A DNA stretch of 20,712 bases from a virus (IMGVR_UViG_3300042398_001310:1-20712), one strand, 5' to 3'; counted from the stretch's first letter, positions 14,494 through 20,337 are shown. Notes: a model not told the origin generated them from the sequence alone. Numbers and translations are program-made.

Positions 14494-14544
14494 CTTGTGC
14501 GTGTTTGTTTGGTTTCTCCTCAGCGTTATTGCCTTGGAAATTAG
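14494..14544 (-). promoter_or_regulatory. ParB-like gene leader; second copy of the capsid-type leader
   Basis: On the minus strand it begins at the upstream stop (CTAATTTCC), continues AAGGCAATAACGCT, then AGGAG and ACCAAACAAAC, and ends A/C-rich before the ATG. It aligns with 3614-3660 with few changes. GAGGAG is present, but about 28 nt before the ATG, too far for a normal Shine-Dalgarno. Confidence 0.5.
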
Positions 14545-15074
14545 TGTTTCCTACTAAGTTGCACCGCCGAATAGGTAGCGCGGCTACCTTCCGACTTCCT
14601 GAACTTCGTGATCGAGAGCCCGAGCACATCGGCCCAGCCCACGACGTAGTGGGAGATCAGGGCGCGGGTGCATCCCAGATCCCGAGCGATTTCAGCCTGA
14701 CTACGCTTCCCGTTGAGCTGGTCCAACCCGGCGGCGAAGGCCAGCGCATGAACCTGAGCCGCCAGATTCTTGGCACCCAGCAGCAGACCGATCACACGGC
14801 CCAGCATCTCCCAAGCCTGACCGGCCAGATTCTTCCGCTCACGCTCACGGACCGTCAGACCCCACTGACCGGCGCAGGCGATCACCTCCCGCATCACCAG
14901 CCAGTCGATCTGCATCTTCGAGGGAGGGATCTGCTTCTGGACGAACCAGAAGAACTCCTCAGCCAACTCATCACCCTCCCCGTCAATCTCGGCAGCGTAG
15001 TCGGGCGTGTAGGCCGACTCAGCCGTGTCATTGCTATAGGCGCGGAACGCCTCGTGGGGTGATGCAGAGATCAT
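14541..15074 (-). CDS. HTH protein (sigma/response-regulator-like)
   Basis: A 177-residue protein beginning MISASPHEAFRAYSNDTAES. The N-terminal 110 residues include ERKNLAGQAWEMLGRVIGLL and look helical. Residues 122-150 (GKRSQAEIARDLGCTRALIS) are a clear helix-turn-helix, followed by a Ser/Arg-rich tail. It may control transcription of phage genes or bind the origin. The start overlaps the previous stop as ATGA (15074-15071). Confidence 0.75.
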   Translation of the reverse strand: MISASPHEAFRAYSNDTAESAYTPDYAAEIDGEGDELAEEFFWFVQKQIPPSKMQIDWLVMREVIACAGQWGLTVRERERKNLAGQAWEMLGRVIGLLLGAKNLAAQVHALAFAAGLDQLNGKRSQAEIARDLGCTRALISHYVVGWADVLGLSITKFRKSEGSRATYSAVQLSRKH

Positions 15075-15358
15075 GGCTTTTTCAGGGCCTCCAGTTTCTT
15101 GAGTTGCGCGACCGCCGTCCTCGACGCCTCAAGGCACCAGGAGATCTCATCCGGGGCGCAGATACCCGCAGCCACCGCCACATCCCCCTTCAGCAGATCC
15201 GAGGCCCCCAGCAGAGACTCCTGACAGCAGTCACAGAGCTTCCACGGGTAGCTCTCCGAGCCGGTGGACTCATCGGTGACCGGCAGGCCGGCCACCCACT
15301 TCGCCGGGGCCGTGCAGAGTGGCATCGTGCAGATGCCGAGCGAGTTGAGGTCATTCAT
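15071..15358 (-). CDS. Small Cys-rich protein
   Basis: A 95-residue protein beginning MNDLNSLGICTMPLCTAPAK. C10 and C15 plus the later WKLCDCCQESL give five cysteines that could bind zinc, though the spacing matches no finger I know. The C-terminal half is helical (CLEASRTAVAQLKKLEALKK). It is coupled on both sides by ATGA overlaps. Function unknown. Confidence 0.7.
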   Translation of the reverse strand: MNDLNSLGICTMPLCTAPAKWVAGLPVTDESTGSESYPWKLCDCCQESLLGASDLLKGDVAVAAGICAPDEISWCLEASRTAVAQLKKLEALKKP

Positions 15359-15432
15359 GACTTGGGCAGGATGAAGAGGGCCAGCAGCAGCAGGATCGCC
15401 AAGGCGAGGGCGCAGGTCGTGTCGGCGCTCAT
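15355..15432 (-). CDS. 25-residue membrane peptide
   Basis: A 25-residue frame beginning MSADTTCALALAILLLLALF, almost all of it one hydrophobic helix with a short ILPKS tail. GGAGGAG lies 4 nt before the ATG. It overlaps the gene before it and the gene after it by ATGA. The strong ribosome site and double coupling argue that it is translated. The role is unknown. Confidence 0.7.
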   Translation of the reverse strand: MSADTTCALALAILLLLALFILPKS

Positions 15433-15614
15433 AGGTTCTCCTCCGGGTAAACTCGCTTGAGCCGCTTCAGGGCATATTCCGTGACCTTCCAGCCGATCTT
15501 CTCAGCGTCGGTAGTCGGGTAGGAGATGCGACGCTCCGGACGTCGGATGCCGCCGAGATTGTGGATGAAGGAGAGGGCGCGGACCGCCTCCTGGGATGCG
15601 AGGGCGTTGCTCAT
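15429..15614 (-). CDS. Small basic hypothetical protein
   Basis: A 61-residue protein beginning MSNALASQEAVRALSFIHNL. It has a helical start, then GGIRRPERRISYPTTDAEKI and a helical KVTEYALKRLKRVYPEENL. It is coupled on both sides by ATGA. No family is recognised. Its last codons supply the ribosome site of the next gene. Confidence 0.7.
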   Translation of the reverse strand: MSNALASQEAVRALSFIHNLGGIRRPERRISYPTTDAEKIGWKVTEYALKRLKRVYPEENL

Positions 15615-15787
15615 TTGCCGTCCTCCTTCAGAAGGCGCAGGTATTCCCGCCAGAGCCGGTCCTTCACAGCGGCCTCATAGCCGGTGACCCGGCGATACCA
15701 TGCCCAGATCCGACCCAGCAGAGACTGGGGCTTTTTGTTGAAGCTCCGGACATATTCCAGCGCGGCGTCGAGAGTCGGATCGCTCAT
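15611..15787 (-). CDS. 58-residue basic helical protein
   Basis: A 58-residue frame beginning MSDPTLDAALEYVRSFNKKP. It is Trp/Arg/Tyr-rich (LLGRIWAWYRRVTGYEAAVK) and ends in a long basic helix (DRLWREYLRLLKEDGK). ATGA overlaps exist at both ends (15787 and 15614), and GGAGGACGG near its stop serves the next gene. It may lie against the membrane or bind a partner; function unknown. Confidence 0.75.
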   Translation of the reverse strand: MSDPTLDAALEYVRSFNKKPQSLLGRIWAWYRRVTGYEAAVKDRLWREYLRLLKEDGK

Positions 15788-15894
15788 CGGGAACCTCCCA
15801 TGAAACGGGCAATCAGCCCGGCCAGAATCTCAGAGAACTCCCGACGGCCCACAAAGAGAACCCCCGCCAACATGGCAAAGATGAGGGCGATCAC
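15784..15894 (-). CDS. 36-residue membrane peptide, first gene of early operon
   Basis: A GTG start at 15894 follows the near-perfect Shine-Dalgarno AAGGAGGTG with 4-6 nt spacing. The product starts MIALIFAMLAGVLFVGRREF (initiator written as Met) and has one membrane helix followed by an amphipathic basic tail (EILAGLIARFMGGSR). The stop overlaps the next start as ATGA. The strong ribosome site makes translation likely despite the size. It opens the run of early genes on the minus strand. Confidence 0.75.
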   Translation of the reverse strand: MIALIFAMLAGVLFVGRREFSEILAGLIARFMGGSR

Positions 15895-16142
15895 AGGTCA
15901 CCTCCTTCGGCTTGCAAGAGAAGTGTGATTCCTGCACACTGCCCCCTGAAATCGACGGACTGAACACTACGAATTGTGGAACTCGTGTGGAACTGACCTC
16001 GATTTACTCTGTAAAAAACTGCCCTGTGGTGTAACGGTAACTTGGGTTTCATGGGTTTTTGCGTTGGTTTTACTCTGTTAGGGTTGGACTGAATTGGAAA
16101 AAAGCCTTCCTTCATGTGGAACTATGTGGAACTGGTTAAAGC
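15895..16142. other. attP candidate and divergent promoter region
   Basis: This gap separates the integrase (plus strand) from the early operon (minus strand). TGTGGAACT occurs four times, at 15975-15983, 15986-15994, 16115-16123 and 16125-16133: two pairs, each with about one helical turn between copies. Between the pairs, near 16023-16050, TGTGGTGTAACGGTAAC looks like the acceptor-end and D-arm part of a bacterial tRNA. Two repeat pairs around a core beside the integrase gene is the layout of a phage attachment site. I could not assign promoters with confidence. Confidence 0.5.
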
Positions 16143-17243
16143 ATGGCCTACCTCGTGAAGCATGCCCGGTCTCCGTTCTGGTTTGTGCGATTCCGTGATT
16201 TGGAGAGGCAGCGCTGGAGGGAAGAGAACCTGAAGCTGCGCGTCGATTGCCCGAAGGATTCGGCCAAGGCCGTCAAGGAGGCGGCGAAGAGGTCGGGCAA
16301 CGAGGCCATCGTGAGACCGAACAGGGGCGGGGATTTCGTCGAGTGGGTTCCCACCTACCTGACCGACCATTACAAGAACCCGCGCACGCTCCTTCGCTCC
16401 CGATACTTCTGGAGCACCGTCCACGTCTTCCTGCACGAGCAGGGGATCAGGACACCGAGCGAGGTCACCTACAAGCATGCCCAATCCTACCTCGACTGGA
16501 GGAAGGGGGCCGGTGGGGAGCACGCCAGCCACAACACTGCCCGCGCCGAGTTGAAGTTCCTGAGCTTCCTCATGAGCGAGGCGATCAGGCGAGGACTGGC
16601 TGAGACGAACGGCCTTGCCCTGGCACGAGTCCCGATGACCCCTCCCAAGGAGAAGCGCGAGATCACCACCGCCGAGATCACCGCCGTCCGGAAGGCCCTG
16701 CGCGGCCAGCCGGGATGGATGGCCACCGCCTTCGAGCTTCAGCTTCACTTGGGCTGCCGCTTCTCCGAGACCCGCATCCCCATGGATCGGATCGACCTGA
16801 AGAGAAAGACCATCCAGATCCGAGATGCCAAGAGGCAGGAGGGAGATCCGAGGAAGTGGTTCAGCACCCCGATCAACGACCAGTTGGCGGTATTCCTGAA
16901 GGGCATCACCCCCCACGACGGATACACCCTGCCCGAGATCGAGCGCACGATGAACCGCGACTTCAACCGGGTTCTGGGCCGTGCTGCCGGGGGATTGACG
17001 AGTCATTGTTTGCGGGTCTCCTTTATTTCACGGCTCCATCGAGCCGGGCTCTCCGAGAGCGAAGCGATGCGGTTGGTGAATCACTCGACACGGATGGTCC
17101 ACCGTCTTTACTCGAAGCTGAACGTCGAGGACGCACGCCGCGCGATGAAGCGGGTGCCGCTGCCCCCGCCTCCGCCGCCAAAAAGGCGCGCACCCAGCGC
17201 AGGGTCGTCTTCTTCCCGAAAAAAGGGCAGCCTCGGCGCTTGA
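16143..17243 (+). CDS. int: Tyrosine recombinase (integrase)
   Basis: A 366-residue protein beginning MAYLVKHARSPFWFVRFRDL. Residues 1-165 hold an arm/core-binding region; the catalytic domain follows. Catalytic residues by pattern: R206 (HLGCRFSETR), a lysine near K230 (RDAKRQEGD), H288 and R291 (TSHCLRVSF), H314 (LVNHSTRMVH) and the nucleophile Y323 (HRLYSKL). After about residue 340 comes a Pro-rich, Ser/Arg-rich tail whose DNA is shared with an antisense gene. It would integrate the phage at a host attB site and, with a directionality factor, excise it. The ATG follows directly after the fourth TGTGGAACT repeat. Confidence 0.93.
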   Translation: MAYLVKHARSPFWFVRFRDLERQRWREENLKLRVDCPKDSAKAVKEAAKRSGNEAIVRPNRGGDFVEWVPTYLTDHYKNPRTLLRSRYFWSTVHVFLHEQGIRTPSEVTYKHAQSYLDWRKGAGGEHASHNTARAELKFLSFLMSEAIRRGLAETNGLALARVPMTPPKEKREITTAEITAVRKALRGQPGWMATAFELQLHLGCRFSETRIPMDRIDLKRKTIQIRDAKRQEGDPRKWFSTPINDQLAVFLKGITPHDGYTLPEIERTMNRDFNRVLGRAAGGLTSHCLRVSFISRLHRAGLSESEAMRLVNHSTRMVHRLYSKLNVEDARRAMKRVPLPPPPPPKRRAPSAGSSSSRKKGSLGA

Positions 17244-17340
17244 GGGAGGAGAGTTCCGTCGGGTTCATCCCGACCAGGGCGGCGAGGGCCTTGGGGAACT
17301 CCAGACGCTCCGGGTCGATCATGGGGGTGGTGGATGGCAT
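17023..17340 (-). CDS. Excisionase-like small DNA-binding protein, antisense to integrase end
   Basis: A 105-residue frame. The start is at 17340 or, in frame, at 17322 (MIDPERLEFPKALAALVGMN). Residues 7-57 look like a MerR/Xis-type winged helix-turn-helix: ALAALVGMNPTELSSLKRRG, then CPFFGKKTTLRWVRAFLAAE. After residue 60 it turns into low-complexity Ala/Arg/Ser, exactly where it overlaps the integrase tail (17023-17243). Its position 22 bases after an RHH regulator, in the lytic direction, suits an excisionase or recombination directionality factor. A shadow of the integrase is the alternative, but the protein-like part lies mostly outside the overlap. Confidence 0.6.
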   Translation of the reverse strand: MPSTTPMIDPERLEFPKALAALVGMNPTELSSLKRRGCPFFGKKTTLRWVRAFLAAEAGAAAPASSRGVRPRRSASSKDGGPSVSSDSPTASLRSRRARLDGAVK

Positions 17341-17362
17341 GGCTGGGGGGGGTGAAAAAGGC

Positions 17363-17530
17363 TCAGGAAACTTTTTTCGGCGAGCCGTAGGTCTTGCGGA
17401 TCGCGAGGCGAACCAAATCTGCTACCTTGAGATCGTGCGCGGCGGCCAGCTTGCGGAGGTGCATGAATACTGGCTGTGCGACCCGCACGTTCACTTGCTT
17501 GGTGAGTGTCATTCCGTTCATCTGGAGCAT
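17363..17530 (-). CDS. Ribbon-helix-helix regulator, leftward
   Basis: A frame of up to 55 residues; starts possible at 17530, 17521 or 17512. The core MTLTKQVNVRVAQPVFMHLR is a beta strand leading into a helix, followed by KLAAAHDLKVADLVRLAIRK, the order of an Arc/CopG-type RHH domain. Upstream, TTGCAA and TATACC are 16 nt apart and could be -35 and -10 boxes. They would start the mRNA at or very near the first codons, so it may be leaderless. GTATAC overlaps the -10 box and may be the operator. It likely acts as a repressor opposite the rightward RHH gene. Confidence 0.72.
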   Translation of the reverse strand: MLQMNGMTLTKQVNVRVAQPVFMHLRKLAAAHDLKVADLVRLAIRKTYGSPKKVS

Positions 17531-17621
17531 TGGTATACAAAAGGTAGTAATGCTTGCAACCTAATTATTCCGCTTACCGAAAAAAAGTTTTGCGTGGGTC
17601 GTATTGGTATACATTGAGCCC
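17531..17621. promoter_or_regulatory. Divergent operator region of the RHH switch
   Basis: Two copies of ATTGGTATACA, at 17529-17539 and 17603-17613, each contain the palindrome GTATAC. One is next to each divergent RHH start codon, and the copies are 74 bp apart. For the leftward gene, TTGCAA-16-TATACC forms a plausible promoter. For the rightward gene, TATACA (17608-17613) is a plausible -10 box but has no good -35. The middle is AT-rich. This is the best candidate for the lysis-lysogeny control region. Confidence 0.6.
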
Positions 17622-17837
17622 ATGAAGATGAATAAAGCAGTCCAGATTAGGATGCCCATCGAGATGTGGGATCATCTCTCCACGCTCGCCGCCAAGCGGG
17701 CACCAGGCACAAAGGTCACCCACCTCATCCGAGAGGCGATCCAGAGGACGTTCTATTCGGAGGGCGAGGCCGGGCAGTCACACCCTTCCGAAGGGAAAAG
17801 TGGGGGGGTGGGGGGGGTTAAATCCCTCTCTTCGTAG
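17622..17837 (+). CDS. Ribbon-helix-helix regulator, rightward
   Basis: A 71-residue protein from the ATG at 17622; an upstream frame start at 17604 falls inside the GTATAC element and is rejected. The sequence MKMNKAVQIRMPIEMWDHLS followed by TLAAKRAPGTKVTHLIREAI is an RHH domain (strand, helix, turn, helix). The remaining 25 residues are Gly/Ser-rich and encoded by G-rich DNA with two long G runs. It probably binds the shared operator region. By analogy with Arc/Mnt-type proteins it could be the lysogeny or antirepressor side of the switch; which side cannot be told from sequence. The 115 bases after its stop hold no gene I can support. Confidence 0.78.
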   Translation: MKMNKAVQIRMPIEMWDHLSTLAAKRAPGTKVTHLIREAIQRTFYSEGEAGQSHPSEGKSGGVGGVKSLSS

Positions 17838-17952
17838 GAGTTATAGAAACATAAAGACCTTTCCCGCCGCTCCGAAACTAGAGCAAGCCACAAGGGATGA
17901 CAAGCGGTGATGTGACTTGACCGTCACCACTCCGAACACTATAAACCAACCC

Positions 17953-18216
17953 ATGAACACACTCTTTCTGGCGGATGCCGAAGGGGCCTTGGCGGCATTT
18001 GGGATCTTTGGACTCGTCGGGGGATTCATCCTGGCCGCGCTCTATGCGCTCTTCCCCCTGATCGTCATGTGGCAGCTTGGAGGGGTGAAGCAGCGGATCG
18101 ACCGGCAGCGGATCGAGGAGTTGAAGGCGCTCAAGGGTGCCACCGAGGAGATCCGGACTCAGAATGCCCTGACCCGCCAGTTGCTCAGGGCCTACGGCCA
18201 CGAGCCGGAGGTCTAG
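17953..18216 (+). CDS. Small membrane protein with coiled coil
   Basis: An 87-residue protein beginning MNTLFLADAEGALAAFGIFG; the start at 17953 is preferred to one at 17917. Residues 10-41 form one long or two short hydrophobic helices (LVGGFILAALYALFPLIVMW). The rest is a charged coiled coil (RIDRQRIEELKALKGATEEI). It is expressed in the same direction as the rightward RHH gene, so it may be made in the lysogen. A superinfection-exclusion role is only a guess. Its TAG stop lies in the palindrome CTAG and shares it with the converging gene's TAG. Confidence 0.68.
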   Translation: MNTLFLADAEGALAAFGIFGLVGGFILAALYALFPLIVMWQLGGVKQRIDRQRIEELKALKGATEEIRTQNALTRQLLRAYGHEPEV

Positions 18217-18464
18217 AACTCGATCCTTCGCCACCGATCCCGCCAGAGAAGGTCGCTCAGGCGGTTTGAGAGGGCAATGATTCGCACCTCTGGCTCCGAG
18301 GGAAGGAGCAGGTGAAGGGCCTCGTGGCAGACGGTATCGAGCCTTTCCCTGCTGTTGTTTTTCGTCGGGTCGATCTCGATCAGGTCAGGGGCGACGGCCT
18401 GACCGAGGGCCTTCTCCTTGCCGAGTTTGCGGTCGCGGATCTTCAGCGTCCGAGGAAGCTTCAT
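18213..18464 (-). CDS. Mini HExxH metallopeptidase-like protein
   Basis: An 83-residue protein beginning MKLPRTLKIRDRKLGKEKAL. It contains DTVCHEALHLLLP (HEALH, residues 47-51), the zinc-binding helix of HExxH peptidases, flanked by a strand (DLIEIDPTKNN) and a C-terminal helix (IIALSNRLSDLLWRDRW). Its layout resembles short phage proteins related to ImmA/IrrE- or SprT-type domains, with a possible third ligand further on (E57). It might cleave a repressor or simply be a structural relic. The start overlaps the previous stop by ATGA (18464-18461). Confidence 0.65.
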   Translation of the reverse strand: MKLPRTLKIRDRKLGKEKALGQAVAPDLIEIDPTKNNSRERLDTVCHEALHLLLPSEPEVRIIALSNRLSDLLWRDRWRRIEF

Positions 18465-18655
18465 TTCAGCCGTTCCTCGATCTTGTCCATGAGCATGGAG
18501 TGGAAGTCTGCGAGGGCGTCCAGCATGTCCTCGTGGTTGTCGGTGGCGAACCTCAAGCGGAACGGCAGCTCGATGCCGTCGATCTTCACGTCGAGCGATA
18601 ATGCCCAGCGGATCTTCCCCTCGGGGAGCTGCTCGCTCTCGGTCACGACGCTCAT
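18461..18655 (-). CDS. Hypothetical small protein
   Basis: A 64-residue protein from the ATG at 18655, beginning MSVVTESEQLPEGKIRWALS. A beta-rich first half (LDVKIDGIELPFRLRFATD) is followed by an acidic helix (HEDMLDALADFHSMLMDKIE). A longer frame from 18796 would lie inside the upstream gene. ATGA overlaps hold it on both sides. Function unknown. Confidence 0.68.
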   Translation of the reverse strand: MSVVTESEQLPEGKIRWALSLDVKIDGIELPFRLRFATDNHEDMLDALADFHSMLMDKIEERLK

Positions 18656-18915
18656 TTGGAGGGATGATAGTGCCAGGTCAGCATGAGTTGGTGACCCGTC
18701 CAGATCCGGAACTTCTTCCTCTGGAGCCGATTCGATTCCACCAGCCGGGTCAGCCTCACACGCATCGCCGACTCGGACTGCCCAGACTGCCTGCACATTT
18801 CCTTGAGGGTGAGCCAGCCTGCGGGGATGTTGTCGGGAGATCCGGAGAAGACCTTTTCCGACATGATCTCGGCGAGCCAGTCGTTGGCAGTCTTGGGTGT
18901 TATCTTCTTTTTCAT
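18652..18915 (-). CDS. Winged-helix DNA-binding protein
   Basis: An 87-residue protein from the ATG at 18915 (MKKKITPKTANDWLAEIMSE). Residues 30-75 have the pattern IPAGWLTLKEMCRQSGQSES, AMRVRLTRLVESNRLQRKKF and then a wing (RIWTGHQLMLTWHYH), which is a winged helix-turn-helix. Similar short proteins occur in many temperate phages; their targets are mostly unknown. It starts 4 bases after the metallophosphoesterase stop. Confidence 0.72.
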   Translation of the reverse strand: MKKKITPKTANDWLAEIMSEKVFSGSPDNIPAGWLTLKEMCRQSGQSESAMRVRLTRLVESNRLQRKKFRIWTGHQLMLTWHYHPSK

Positions 18916-18919
18916 GAGC

Positions 18920-19681
18920 CTAAAACGGCAGCCGCCAGCCGTGGTCTTCACCCTCGCTGGGGCCTGTGAAGAGCCAGACTTGGGAGGCGGGCTTGCTCCC
19001 CTCGCGGAACTCTCCTGCGACGATGCCCATCCCCCATGCCATTGTGGCGCGGCGGCAGGAGGCGTAGGTCATTTCACGCTTCCGGGTCAGGGTGCCGACG
19101 CAGTAGCCGTGGGATGACTTGATCGTGCGCCCGGGGGCCTGCATCGCCCGATGGGTATGGGCAAAGATCACCTTGCCCCCGTAAGCCTCGGCCATATCCC
19201 GGGCGCAGGACTCATTGTAGAAGGTGCCGTGGGTGAATGTCAGGTCGGCGCGGCGGTATTGCTGGTAGATCCCTTCATAGGGGATGACCCGTGTGCCGAT
19301 CTTGGCGCAGCCGTCCTCGATGTGCTGGATAGCGCGGTTGGCGGCGTAGGCGATGACGGCGTTTGGAGAGGACTGAAGGTGCCAGAGCCTGACCTCGTGG
19401 TTGCCACAGAGCAGAATGTCGGGTCTGTATTCCCGCAGGAACATCAGTCCCCCGTCGATGTCAGGGGCCACCGGCTCCGCGCTGTCGGCATCGATGCCAC
19501 GGGCACCACTGCGGAAAGCGGCAGTATCAATGGCATCCCCGAGGTGCAGGGTCAGATCGCCAGAGCGAATCCATGCTTTCTTGAATGCCAGGACAGCCTT
19601 CTTTGCCTCGGGGCAAATGTGCTTCCCATGGGAACACCCCACGGCCATGAACCTTGACCACCGTGAGACGACGTTCGCCAT
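18920..19681 (-). CDS. Calcineurin-like metallophosphoesterase
   Basis: A 253-residue protein with the metal-binding motifs of the family in order: GCSHGKH (C16-H18, where D-x-H is usual), HLGDAID (D49), CGNHE (93-96), a histidine at FTHGTF (H151) and AHTHRAM (H175, H177). The usual first aspartate is replaced by cysteine, which may alter metal binding. The substrate is unknown; phage members include nucleotide phosphodiesterases and phosphatases. A TTTGACA element lies 14 nt upstream. An inner ATG at M12 is an alternative start. Confidence 0.85.
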   Translation of the reverse strand: MANVVSRWSRFMAVGCSHGKHICPEAKKAVLAFKKAWIRSGDLTLHLGDAIDTAAFRSGARGIDADSAEPVAPDIDGGLMFLREYRPDILLCGNHEVRLWHLQSSPNAVIAYAANRAIQHIEDGCAKIGTRVIPYEGIYQQYRRADLTFTHGTFYNESCARDMAEAYGGKVIFAHTHRAMQAPGRTIKSSHGYCVGTLTRKREMTYASCRRATMAWGMGIVAGEFREGSKPASQVWLFTGPSEGEDHGWRLPF

Positions 19682-19695
19682 ACTCTCGGAGGCCG

Positions 19696-19702
19696 TGTCA
19701 AA
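19696..19702 (-). promoter_or_regulatory. TTTGACA element upstream of metallophosphoesterase
   Basis: TTTGACA lies 14 nt before the ATG at 19681, in the short gap after the endolysin stop at 19733. Confidence 0.45.
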
Positions 19703-19732
19703 GCTCCCGCTTTGAAATCGCCCGTTGCGATG

Positions 19733-20308
19733 TCAGGCCACCAGATCCCGCTTGATCGCTTCCAAGCGGTTCATCCAGCCGTTTCGGAACTTCTCAAGCT
19801 TCGGATTCCCCGCCATGATTGCCTCATAGCGGCGGCGGGATTTCTGAAGGAAGGCCATCGCGAGGCCCGTGCTATCTGGCGACGCCATCGCGGATCTGCG
19901 GGTTTTTTCGCCGAGGATGCCGTCCACGGTCAGCCCGGCCCCGTAATCGTTGATGGCGTTCTGAAGCATCCGGATCGCGGTGCGGGTGCCTTGGTTGACG
20001 CCCTGAACGAAGGCCACTTCCTGCACTGGTGAAGGCAACCCGGCAAAGGGCATCCAATCTTCCGAGTAATAATGGGCGGCGATGGCACGGGCGGTTGGCT
20101 CGGCTGGCGGTGGGGCGATCCGGTCGTGCTTCACCGTCAGCCCTGCAAAGGTTGCCCCTCCCGGATCTACCGGATCATTCTCCCATCTGATCGTCTCGCC
20201 GTCTGGTGCATAGACGCATTCCCAGCGGAGGACGAGGCCGAGCGATTTGCGGAATCGTGCTGGGAGGCCAGCGTCTTCAGCGGCGTTGAGGATGTCTGAG
20301 CGTTTCAT
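19733..20308 (-). CDS. Endolysin: GH108-type muramidase with peptidoglycan-binding domain
   Basis: A 191-residue lysis enzyme beginning MKRSDILNAAEDAGLPARFR. E30 (LGLVLRWECVY) is the likely catalytic acid, with the downstream NDPVDPGGATFAGLT signature of GH108 N-acetylmuramidases at about 44-58. Residues 105-185 (NQGTRTAIRMLQNAINDYGA, then LTVDGILGEKTRR) look like a PG_binding_3 domain. It cleaves the glycan strands of the host wall at the end of infection. It has no signal peptide, so it depends on a holin, for which the next upstream genes are candidates. Confidence 0.88.
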   Translation of the reverse strand: MKRSDILNAAEDAGLPARFRKSLGLVLRWECVYAPDGETIRWENDPVDPGGATFAGLTVKHDRIAPPPAEPTARAIAAHYYSEDWMPFAGLPSPVQEVAFVQGVNQGTRTAIRMLQNAINDYGAGLTVDGILGEKTRRSAMASPDSTGLAMAFLQKSRRRYEAIMAGNPKLEKFRNGWMNRLEAIKRDLVA

Positions 20309-20337
20309 GAGGAGAGGTGGAGAGAGTGAGGATTTAC

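Noticed and set aside
16122-17006. Minus-strand frame of 294 codons opposite the integrase
   Set aside because: Antisense to well-conserved integrase catalytic motifs, with Leu/Gly-rich low-information composition.
17341-17360. Long G runs (also near 9390 and 17801-17818) as possible G-quadruplexes
   Set aside because: Each has too few separate G tracts at clear spacing to claim a quadruplex; two are at gene ends and may be slippage runs.
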